From assembly GCA_026984385.1 (NCBI GenBank), contig JALSSH010000626.1, positions 1 to 6,021 of the forward strand: a DNA stretch of 6,021 bases. The letters are read 5' to 3'. Source of the stretch: Ardenticatenia bacterium (lineage in GTDB: Bacteria > Chloroflexota > Anaerolineae > Aggregatilineales > Aggregatilineaceae). Below the pieces are notes generated by a model. It saw only the letters and a list, made by a program, of their open reading frames with translations. It made no database searches and was not told the origin of the DNA. The translations under genes were made by a program, and so were the position numbers. Position 1 is the first letter of the stretch. Every line of letters begins with the position of its first letter. Of this stretch, positions 1 through 6,021 are shown piece after piece.

Positions 1-1749
1 ATCACTCGCCGCCACACGTCCCCCCACTCCGACGCTTACGCACGCCTGGAGCGCGACGTGCGCCGTTGGGCGCGCCGCGAACGTTGGGTGCGGAGCGTGA
101 GCTGGGGGGTGCGCGCGTTGTGGCTGGGCACAGGGGCGGGCTGCGCGCTGGCGGCGATCGGGCGCTTGCGCCCCTGGCTCTTGCCGGAGCAGATCGCCGA
201 GGCCACCGCCGCCTTGACGCTTGGCTTGCTGCTAAGCGCGCTGGTGACCGCTTGGGGTTGGCCGCCACGTGACACGCTTTCCCGCGCCCGCCGCTTTGAC
301 CGCCTTTTCGGGCTGTCGGAGCGGGTCAGCACGGCGTTGGAGTTGCTGCAAAGCGGGGCGTTGCCGCCCTTGTTGGGCGCGCGCCAACTGGAAGACGCCC
401 AGCGCGCCGCCGAGCGTGTGGACGTGCGCGCACGCTTGCCGTTGCGCGTGCACAAAGCGGAGCTGGCCGCGTTGTTGGGGCTGGGCGCGCTGTTGGCGGC
501 GCTCTTGCTGTTGCCCAATCCGCAAGCGGACGCTTTGCGCGCCCGCCAAGCCTGGGAACAAACGCTCAGCGCGCAGGTGGCCGCCTTAGAAGCGCAGATC
601 GAGGCTATCGAGGCCGCCGAGGCCCAACAAGCGCTCACCGAGCCGCTCCAACAAGCCGCCGACACCTTGACCCAAGAGGGCATCACGCCGCAGGAGGCCG
701 TCGCCGCGCTGACCGAAGCGCAACAGGCCCTCCAAGCGCTCAGCGACGGGATGCCGCCTTCTGCGCAACAAGCGTATCAAGAAGCCGCGCAAGCGTTGGC
801 GGGCACAGAAGCGGGCTTGCCGTTGGCTCAAGCGTTGCAACAAGCGGACTTGGGCGCGACGGCGGACGCGCTCGACACGCTGGCAACCGAGGCGGGCGAA
901 GGCGCATTGAGCGAAGCGGAACGTCAGCAGCTCGCCGACGGGCTGGAGACGGCAGCGGACGCGCTGGAGGCGGACAACCCCGCGCTGGCGCAACAGTTCC
1001 GCCAAGCCGCGCAGGCGCTCCGCGAAGGCGATCCGAACGCGGCGCAGCAGGCCCTACACGAAGCAGCCACGCTCGCCGCGCAACAAGACGCCGCATTGCA
1101 ACAGTCCGAGTTGGCGCAACAGGCGCAAGCCGCCGCCCAGACGCTCCAGGCGAGCACCCAGGCGCTCACGCAAGCTGAGCAGTCCTCCGCCTCGGCTCAA
1201 CAAGCGGCCAATGCGCAACCCCAAGCCGCGACGAGCGGCGCACAAGCGGGCGAAGCGTCCGCGGGCGGCTCACAAGGTGCGAGCAGTGGGGCGGGTGGTG
1301 AGCAGCCGTCCTCCGCAGCGCAAGCGGAAAGCGGCGGGGCGGGCGAGAACGCGGCGGGCGGCGCTCCACAGGCGGGCACAGGCGCGGGCGGCGACGGTCA
1401 GGAAGGCACGACGCTTTCTGAGGTGAGCGCTGGCGAGGGCGTCAACGCGCCCTCGGCGGCGGAGGGCGATATACAGAGCTACACGTCGCAAAACCCGTCT
1501 ACTGCGCTCGGTGGGGAAAGCAACCAAACGATGACGTTGGACGTGGAGAGTGAAAGTTCTCCTGACAACGCCGACCAAACGGTCATAGTCGCGCCGTCCG
1601 CTGAGGGAGCAGAGGCAGCGCTCGGCTATGGTGAGGTGTTGCGGCGCTATCGGGAGGCGGTCAACGCCGCACTGGAAAACGGACGTATCCCGCTCGACCA
1701 ACGCGACGTGATCCACGATTATTTTACGTCGCTTAACCAACAACCCTGA
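1..1749 (+). CDS. Membrane-anchored Ala/Gln-rich coiled-coil protein of a MoxR/DUF58 operon (5' end uncertain)
   Basis: The frame is open from base 1 and ends with TGA at 1747-1749. The first in-window start is GTG at 58, with GGAG at 48-51, giving 563 aa. The upstream residues (DAYARLERDV) look like coding sequence, so the true start is probably off-window. Numbered from GTG 58, hydrophobic segments lie near residues 20-42, 48-67 and 134-153. Between the last two is RFDRLFGLSERVSTALEL (79-96), which resembles the 'lgL.eR.sTAlEl' motif I associate with DUF4175-like membrane proteins beside MoxR genes. Residues 165-380 are a very Ala/Gln/Glu-rich helical segment, probably coiled coil. Residues 385-480 are a Gly/Ser/Ala/Gln linker. 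The C-terminus (523-559, from YGEVLRRYREAVNAAL to VIHDYFTSL) looks globular and conserved. A role as scaffold or client of the downstream ATPase is inference; no catalytic motif is visible. It is followed after 25 bases by a lipoprotein gene. Confidence 0.85.
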   Translation: MTRRHTSPHSDAYARLERDVRRWARRERWVRSVSWGVRALWLGTGAGCALAAIGRLRPWLLPEQIAEATAALTLGLLLSALVTAWGWPPRDTLSRARRFDRLFGLSERVSTALELLQSGALPPLLGARQLEDAQRAAERVDVRARLPLRVHKAELAALLGLGALLAALLLLPNPQADALRARQAWEQTLSAQVAALEAQIEAIEAAEAQQALTEPLQQAADTLTQEGITPQEAVAALTEAQQALQALSDGMPPSAQQAYQEAAQALAGTEAGLPLAQALQQADLGATADALDTLATEAGEGALSEAERQQLADGLETAADALEADNPALAQQFRQAAQALREGDPNAAQQALHEAATLAAQQDAALQQSELAQQAQAAAQTLQASTQALTQAEQSSASAQQAANAQPQAATSGAQAGEASAGGSQGASSGAGGEQPSSAAQAESGGAGENAAGGAPQAGTGAGGDGQEGTTLSEVSAGEGVNAPSAAEGDIQSYTSQNPSTALGGESNQTMTLDVESESSPDNADQTVIVAPSAEGAEAALGYGEVLRRYREAVNAALENGRIPLDQRDVIHDYFTSLNQQP

Positions 1750-1760
1750 GTGTAGGCAGC

Positions 1761-1766
1761 AGAGGT
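1761..1766 (+). promoter_or_regulatory. Ribosome binding site for the GTG-started lipoprotein gene
   Basis: The purine run AGAGGT lies about 8 bases before GTG 1775. It supports that start over the internal ATG at 1811, which would remove the basic n-region of the signal peptide. Confidence 0.5.
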
Positions 1767-1774
1767 AAAAACTC

Positions 1775-2446
1775 GTGCGAAAACGTGTGCACAAACTCCT
1801 GTGGGGGGGAATGTTAACGGCGGTGCTCGCATTGAGCGGTTGTATCCAGCCGGACATTGTCCAAAAGTGGCAGACCGAAACCGCCCAAGCCGTGATCATG
1901 CCGCCTACCGCGCCCCCTGCGCTCTTCACCGCGCCCGCGCCGCCGCCTTCTTCGGCAACGAGCCTGCCGCCTTCCGCGATGGCCGTCGCCGATCAATTTG
2001 TGCGACAGCGCGGCGATATGCCAAACGGCTTGCTGGTGTGGCACGAAGGGCCGCTCGGCCCCGACCATTTGCTCGGCTTTTCGTACACGGGCGCGGCGGG
2101 CACGCCATGTAGCGGCTATTTGCTCTTGGCATATCAAAATGGGGTCTGGTCGCCGAACAACGGCGCGACGGCCTGTGCCGCTCAAGCAGACGCGCTCGCC
2201 CAAGCCGCCTTTACCTTCATCCTCACTTCGGACGGGCAGCCGTATACCGTCGTCTTCGGGCGCGTGCAAAACCCGAGCGTGACCGCTGTGGCCGCGCTTT
2301 ACGACGACGGGGGCACGTTTTCCGCCTCGGTGGTCGGGGGCGGCTTTATGCTGGTGCGTCCGGGCGTTGCCGGCCCCACCGCGCTCACCGCCATTGACGC
2401 GCTGGGCAACACCGTGATCACCACCATTCCCATCTCGCCCGTCTAG
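1775..2446 (+). CDS. Secreted lipoprotein of unknown function
   Basis: A 223-aa protein starting at GTG and ending with TAG. The N-terminus is a textbook lipoprotein signal: basic MRKRVHK, a hydrophobic stretch, then lipobox LSGC with the lipidated cysteine at residue 23. The mature protein should be anchored on the outer face of the cytoplasmic membrane. Residues 40-67 are a Pro/Ala/Ser tether. The remainder (70-223) looks beta-rich, with GFSYTG, a pair of cysteines at 112 and 134 that could form a disulfide, and a segment FGRVQNPSVTAVAALYDDGG (161-180) followed by GGGFMLVRPG. That last pattern resembles small Ig-like 'G.V.dp.V..V...DG' repeats seen in other hypothetical lipoproteins, from memory only. 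No enzyme motif is seen. Placed between a membrane coiled-coil gene and a MoxR gene, it is a plausible envelope partner of that module. Confidence 0.85.
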   Translation: MRKRVHKLLWGGMLTAVLALSGCIQPDIVQKWQTETAQAVIMPPTAPPALFTAPAPPPSSATSLPPSAMAVADQFVRQRGDMPNGLLVWHEGPLGPDHLLGFSYTGAAGTPCSGYLLLAYQNGVWSPNNGATACAAQADALAQAAFTFILTSDGQPYTVVFGRVQNPSVTAVAALYDDGGTFSASVVGGGFMLVRPGVAGPTALTAIDALGNTVITTIPISPV

Positions 2447-2465
2447 CGCTAGGAGAGATAACACC

Positions 2466-3470
2466 ATGAGCGATGTTTCCGCCGATTTGATGCCTGTCGA
2501 GGAGTTCCATCGCGTCGCCGCCGCTATTCTGGACGAGATCGCTCAGGTGATCGTGGGGCAGGACGAAGTCGTGCGCCAGGTGCTGATCGCGTTGATCGGC
2601 GGTGGGCATACGCTGTTGGAAGGCGTGCCCGGGCTGGGGAAAACGTTGCTGGTGCGCACGCTGGCGGACGTTCTGGACTTGGACTTTGCGCGCATTCAGT
2701 GCACCCCCGATCTGATGCCTGCGGACATCACCGGCACGCAGATTATCGAAGAAGACGAGGGCGGGCGACGCACGTTCCGTTTTGAGCGTGGTCCCGTCTT
2801 CACCCATTTGCTGCTGGCCGACGAGATCAACCGCGCCACCCCCAAAACCCAATCTGCGCTGTTGGAAGCGATGCAGGAGCGCGCCGTCACGGTCGGCAAC
2901 GCGCGCTATGCGTTGCCCGCACCGTTTTTTGTGCTCGCCACACAAAATCCACTGGAAATGGAGGGCACTTACCCGCTGCCGGAAGCGCAACTTGACCGCT
3001 TTCTCTTCAAAATTAACGTGCACTTCCCCTCCGCCGAAGAGCTGATCGCGATTATGGCGCGCACCACCGGCGCCGCGACGCCCCAGGCGCACACGGTCGC
3101 CGACGGCGCGCAAATCCTGGCGATGGGCGCACTGGCGCGTCATGTGCCGATTGCCGCGCACGTCAGCCGCTACATCGCGGAGCTGACGCTCGCCACGCAT
3201 CCGGAAAACGCGCCGCAGGGGAGCATGGTGGCGCGCTTCGTGCGCTACGGGGCCAGCCCGCGCGGGGCACAAGCGTTGGTACTGGGCGCCAAGACCCACG
3301 CGCTGCTGGCGGGACGTTACAACGTGGCCTTTGAGGACGTGCAAGCGGTCCTTTACTCCGCGCTGCGCCACCGCGTGATCTTGAACTTCGAAGCCCAAGC
3401 TGAGGGCATTTCCGCCGACGCGATCCTGGCCGATCTGCTCGACCGCGTGCCTATTCCACTGGAAGCCTGA
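2466..3470 (+). CDS. MoxR-family AAA+ ATPase
   Basis: A complete 334-aa cytoplasmic ATPase, normal length for the family. AGGAGA at 2451-2456 lies 9 bases before the ATG. The AAA+ core is intact: Walker A GVPGLGKT (53-60), Walker B LLLADE (115-120) followed by the family-typical INRATPKTQSALLEAMQE, sensor 1 ATQNP (158-162), arginine-finger region LPEAQLDRF with R178, and sensor 2 in YGASPRG with R266. The C-terminal lid helices run to the end (about 230-334). Family members are thought to act as chaperone-like remodelers that mature or activate partner proteins, usually together with vWA or DUF58 proteins encoded alongside. The downstream DUF58 gene follows after only 5 bases, which matches that pairing. 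The actual client is unknown; the membrane protein and lipoprotein just upstream are candidates by position only. No key residue is missing. Confidence 0.96.
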   Translation: MSDVSADLMPVEEFHRVAAAILDEIAQVIVGQDEVVRQVLIALIGGGHTLLEGVPGLGKTLLVRTLADVLDLDFARIQCTPDLMPADITGTQIIEEDEGGRRTFRFERGPVFTHLLLADEINRATPKTQSALLEAMQERAVTVGNARYALPAPFFVLATQNPLEMEGTYPLPEAQLDRFLFKINVHFPSAEELIAIMARTTGAATPQAHTVADGAQILAMGALARHVPIAAHVSRYIAELTLATHPENAPQGSMVARFVRYGASPRGAQALVLGAKTHALLAGRYNVAFEDVQAVLYSALRHRVILNFEAQAEGISADAILADLLDRVPIPLEA

Positions 3471-3475
3471 GCCTG

Positions 3476-4375
3476 ATGAGCGACGAGCGACTTTTCGACG
3501 AGCGCACATTGCGCAAGTTGGAGCAGGTGATACTGGTGGCGGACAAAGTGCGCGCGGGCGCGATCAAAGGCGAGCGCCGCTCCGCCAAACGCGGCACGAG
3601 CATCGAGTTCGCAGACTATCGCAACTACACGCGCGGCGACGATCCGCGCCGCGTGGACTGGAACATTTACGCGCGGCTCGGTCGGCTGGCGGTCAAGCTG
3701 CGTGAGGACGAGGAGGACTTGGCCGCTTATGTGCTGCTGGACGGCTCGGCCAGCATGGACTGGCCGCGCAGCGGCGAGCGCGCCTATCACAAATTCCTAT
3801 ACGCGCGGCGGGTAGCGGCGGGCCTGGCCTATATCGCGCTCAGCGGCGGGGATCAAGTGACCGTCTCGGCGCTGCGAGAAGACGGCTTGCAACGCTGGGG
3901 GCCGGCGCGTGGACGTGGACGCCTGTTGGAACTGCTCGGCTGGCTGGAGCGCTTGCACACGCGCGGCGCGTTGAAGCTCAACGCGGCGTTGGAGCACTTC
4001 GCGCGGCGCACCGTCCGCCCGGGCGTGTGTGTGCTGATCTCCGATCTCTTCACGCCCGAAGGGATCGAGGGCGGTTTGCGCGCTTTGCAGGCGCGCGGGC
4101 ATCAGGTGGCGTTGCTGCATCTGCTCTCGCCGGACGAGGTCGCGCCGTCGCTGGGCGGAGATTTGCGCCTGGTGGACGTGGAAACGGGCGCCTCGCAGGA
4201 CGTGACGGTAGACGCCGAGACGTTGGCACGCTACGCCGAGCGCCTGGCCGCGTGGCAAGCCGCGATCCGTGCGTTGTGCGTGCGGCGCGGTGTGCGCTAT
4301 GTGGCGGTGGAAACGCGCACCCCCTGGGAACAGGTGCTCTTGGCCGAGCTGCGGCGCGTGGGGGTCGTGCGATGA
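3476..4375 (+). CDS. DUF58 domain protein (vWA-like), MoxR partner
   Basis: A 299-aa protein without an evident signal peptide or membrane segment. The DUF58 signature is clear: GTSIEFADYRNYTRGDDPRR (40-59) and VDWNIYARLGRLAVKLREDEE (60-80). It is followed by a vWA-like strand carrying the metal-site motif DGSASM (89-94) and a later acidic strand VLISDLF (186-192). Members are typically encoded directly after moxR-type genes and are thought to work with the ATPase as an adaptor or substrate-binding subunit; this is family knowledge, not shown here. The start ATG lies 5 bases after the ATPase stop, with only a weak GGAAG (3461-3465) upstream, so translation is probably coupled to the ATPase gene. 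Its TGA overlaps the ATG of the next gene. Shorter, membrane-free DUF58 proteins of about 300 aa are common, so it appears complete. Confidence 0.95.
   Translation: MSDERLFDERTLRKLEQVILVADKVRAGAIKGERRSAKRGTSIEFADYRNYTRGDDPRRVDWNIYARLGRLAVKLREDEEDLAAYVLLDGSASMDWPRSGERAYHKFLYARRVAAGLAYIALSGGDQVTVSALREDGLQRWGPARGRGRLLELLGWLERLHTRGALKLNAALEHFARRTVRPGVCVLISDLFTPEGIEGGLRALQARGHQVALLHLLSPDEVAPSLGGDLRLVDVETGASQDVTVDAETLARYAERLAAWQAAIRALCVRRGVRYVAVETRTPWEQVLLAELRRVGVVR
4372..4375 (+). other. ATGA stop/start overlap coupling DUF58 and glycosyltransferase genes
   Basis: ATG (4372-4374) of the glycosyltransferase frame overlaps TGA (4373-4375) of the DUF58 gene. This geometry commonly gives translational re-initiation and is the main reason to place the start here despite the unusual sequence that follows. 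Confidence 0.6.
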
Positions 4376-6021
4376 CGCAAGGAAATCGGACGGTGGGAAG
4401 GTTGCTTTTCGGGGCGCTGCCCCGTACCCTGCGCCCTTTTTGGGAAAAAGGGCGGCAAAAACGAAGTTTGCCAGGAGGCGCAGCGCGCCTTCTGGCGGGG
4501 TTCAGGGGGCCTCGCCCCCTGATGGGAGCGCGAGGGCAAAGCCCTCGCTTTCTGCGGGCAGGGAGGAAATGGGCGCTCTTGGCGCTGATTGTGTTGGCTT
4601 TTGCGCTGCGCCTGCACGGGGTGAACACGCCCAGCATCTGGCACGACGAGGCGTGGTCTATCCGCGCCATCCGCGACCCCATCGGCACGCCGGACGACAA
4701 CACCCCGCCGCTTTACTACGCGCTGGGGCACGTGCTCTGGCTGGGCGCGGGCGAAACGCCGCTCGCCTTCCGTTACGTTTCTGTGCTGTTGGGCACGCTG
4801 ACCGTCGCGCTGGGCGCGCGCTTGGCCGGACGTTGGGCAGGGCACGGCGCGGCGCTGAACGCGGCTTTGCTGTTGAGCGTTTCCCCGCTGCTGTGGGCCT
4901 ACGCGCGGGAAATTCGCGCTTACGTGGCCGTGCCGCTGCTGACGTTGGCGCTGCTCGGCTTGGCCGACGCGCTCTTGCGCCCACGCACGCGCCATCGCGC
5001 GCGGGTGGGCGCGGCGTTGTGGGCGTGTGAGCTGGCGCTGCTTTACACGCACAACCTCAGCGTGCCGGTGATCGCCTGGCTGAACGTGGCACTTGGCGGC
5101 GCGTGGCTTTGGCGGCGAGCGTGGCGGCGGCTCGCGCTGTGGCTGGCGAGCCAAATCGCGCTGGGGATCGTGTATTTGCCCTGGGTGCTGGGGCAATCGC
5201 CGAGCGGCACGCCGCTCAACACGCCACCGAGCTGGGGCGCGACGCATTGGTGGCGTGTCTGGCAAGGGTACTACGCGCCGCTTCCGACGTTGGTCGGGGC
5301 CAAAACCGCGCTCGTTTGGGGGAGCGCAACGCTGGGCGCGCTGATGTTGCTCGCGGCGCTGCGCCTGGCTCGATCTCGGCGGCGCTGGGCGTGGCTGGTG
5401 CTGAGCCAAGCGCTGCTGTTGCCGCCGCTGGCAACGGCTGTGTTGTTGGCCGCACATATTGACTTCCATCCGCGCTATTACATCGCGGGCGTGCCCGCCG
5501 CGCTGCTGACGCTGGCGTTGGGCTTGGGCGTGCCCACAACGCGCGAGCGCCATGCCGTGCGGCAAGGGCTTCTCGGCATGGCGCTCGCGCTGAGCGTGGG
5601 CCTCGGCGCGCTGAGTTTGCACGCGCTGCGCTCCGAGCCGCGCTTCGGCCACGACGACTTCCGCGCGATTGCCGCTTACTACGCCACACTGCCCGCCGAC
5701 GCGCTGATTGTCGTGCCTTACGGCTGGGAGCCATCGCTGGAGGTGTATTACGCGGAAAAGCTGGGCGTGCGCGCGGAAATTTTGGGCGTGTCGCTGCACA
5801 GCGACGAGGCGGAGGCGCTCCGAACGCTCCGCACTGCTTTGGAACGACGCGATCTTCCGGCCCATGTGGAGCTTTTGACCTGGTATCAGCTCCCCGCTGA
5901 CTTGCGCGGCATGTATCCGTGCTTGTTGGGCGCGGCGGGCGAGCAGATCGGCACGCTGACCGTACAGGGGATCACCACCACCGCCTACCGTGTCGAGCGT
6001 TTGCCCGCGCTGACCGCGCTA
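4372..6021 (+). CDS. GT-C membrane glycosyltransferase, GT39/ArnT/PMT type (3' truncated by window)
   Basis: The frame is open for 550 codons to the window edge. The proposed ATG forms an ATGA overlap with the DUF58 stop. Family signs: the first helix (about 67-82) is followed by NTPSIWHDEAWS (85-96), with the acidic pair D92/E93 in the position of the first-loop catalytic/metal acid of GT-C enzymes. Then come TPPLYYALGH (111-120), YAREIRAY (177-184) and HPRYYIAGVPA (366-376), all typical of this superfamily. About ten to twelve hydrophobic segments run to about residue 417, followed by a soluble C-terminal part beginning HDDFRAIAAYY. Such enzymes move a sugar from a polyprenyl-phosphate donor to a protein or lipid acceptor outside the membrane; the acceptor here is unknown. 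Oddly, residues 4-64 are a basic Arg/Gly/Pro-rich extension encoded by a palindromic repeat cluster, so the native start may differ. In-frame ATG 4522 is an alternative. Confidence 0.9.
   Translation, partial: MTQGNRTVGRLLFGALPRTLRPFWEKGRQKRSLPGGAARLLAGFRGPRPLMGARGQSPRFLRAGRKWALLALIVLAFALRLHGVNTPSIWHDEAWSIRAIRDPIGTPDDNTPPLYYALGHVLWLGAGETPLAFRYVSVLLGTLTVALGARLAGRWAGHGAALNAALLLSVSPLLWAYAREIRAYVAVPLLTLALLGLADALLRPRTRHRARVGAALWACELALLYTHNLSVPVIAWLNVALGGAWLWRRAWRRLALWLASQIALGIVYLPWVLGQSPSGTPLNTPPSWGATHWWRVWQGYYAPLPTLVGAKTALVWGSATLGALMLLAALRLARSRRRWAWLVLSQALLLPPLATAVLLAAHIDFHPRYYIAGVPAALLTLALGLGVPTTRERHAVRQGLLGMALALSVGLGALSLHALRSEPRFGHDDFRAIAAYYATLPADALIVVPYGWEPSLEVYYAEKLGVRAEILGVSLHSDEAEALRTLRTALERRDLPAHVELLTWYQLPADLRGMYPCLLGAAGEQIGTLTVQGITTTAYRVERLPALTAL
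4410..4548 (+). repeat. Cluster of five stem-loops, probable palindromic interspersed repeat inside a coding frame
   Basis: Five consecutive inverted repeats, each with a 3-base loop. They are 4410-4424 (6-bp stem, loop GCT); 4432-4454 (10-bp perfect stem CGCCCTTTTT/AAAAAGGGCG, loop GGG); 4470-4496 (12 bp with one G-T wobble, loop AGC); 4502-4522 (9 bp TCAGGGGGC/GCCCCCTGA, loop CTC); and 4530-4548 (8 bp GCGAGGGC/GCCCTCGC, loop AAA). A sixth, alternative stem joins GGCAAA (4454-4459) with TTTGCC (4467-4472). Neither strand shows a U-tract placed as in an intrinsic terminator. The pattern resembles multi-hairpin intergenic repeats of the REP/MITE kind that I recall from GC-rich genomes; copy number cannot be judged from one window. 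It lies wholly within the glycosyltransferase frame, adds no stop, and encodes residues about 13-59. Confidence 0.75.

Noticed and set aside
1270..1929. Minus-strand open frame across the end of the coiled-coil gene and start of the lipoprotein gene
   Set aside because: It overlaps two supported genes and their ribosome binding site, and has an Arg-rich antisense composition with no motif.
2418..3509. 363-codon minus-strand open frame opposite the MoxR gene
   Set aside because: It is a complete shadow of a gene with an intact AAA+ core; its translation shows no family features.
4432..4454. Strong stem-loop as an intrinsic terminator after the DUF58 gene
   Set aside because: The T-run lies inside the 5' arm, not after the stem, on the plus strand. 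No T-run follows the stem on the minus strand. It is better explained as part of the repeat cluster.
4269..5030. Open frame on the plus strand running out of the DUF58 gene, through the hairpin cluster and into the glycosyltransferase region
   Set aside because: It is out of frame with both well-supported genes and gives an Arg/Ala/Gly-rich shadow sequence. ATG 4569 in this frame follows a good GGAGG-like site, but the product from it has no membrane helix or family motif.
4297..5865. Long open frame of 522 codons on the minus strand, opposite the glycosyltransferase gene
   Set aside because: Its predicted product is Arg/Gln/Pro/His-rich with no recognisable motif, as expected for the antisense of a GC-rich gene with strong third-position bias. 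The plus strand holds a clear GT-C family protein.

Overview
The window is a fully packed, high-GC bacterial segment in which every supported gene lies on the + strand in one co-directional cluster. Gaps are 25, 19 and 5 bases, and the last junction is a 4-base ATGA overlap, so it reads as part of one operon cut at both ends. The gene content, GTG starts, Ala/Leu/Arg-rich proteins and a palindrome-rich interspersed repeat fit a filamentous or thermophilic Chloroflexota-type bacterium (Anaerolineae or relatives). That placement is inference from style and gene order, not from a marker gene.

Layout. Bases 1-1749: a membrane-anchored protein with an N-terminal membrane region, a long Ala/Gln-rich coiled-coil segment, a low-complexity Gly/Ser/Ala linker and a conserved-looking C-terminal cap; its true start may be upstream of the window. 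Bases 1775-2446: a small secreted lipoprotein with a clear lipobox. Bases 2466-3470: a complete MoxR-family AAA+ ATPase. Bases 3476-4375: a DUF58 protein with a vWA-like metal-site motif. Bases 4372-6021: a polytopic GT-C membrane glycosyltransferase of the GT39/ArnT/PMT type, which is open to the window edge.

How they fit. MoxR ATPases and DUF58 proteins are classic partners, thought to act as a chaperone-like module for assembling or activating envelope proteins or complexes. The membrane coiled-coil protein and the lipoprotein are natural candidates for the envelope-side members or clients of this module. The glycosyltransferase appears translationally coupled to the DUF58 gene and may glycosylate a cell-surface product.

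The most unusual feature is a cluster of five stem-loops, all with 3-base loops (4410-4548). It looks like a palindromic interspersed repeat and sits inside the 5' end of the glycosyltransferase reading frame. It has no in-frame stop and encodes a basic N-terminal extension of roughly 60 residues ahead of the first membrane helix. No promoter, intrinsic terminator, RNA gene, CRISPR array or transposase gene was found.
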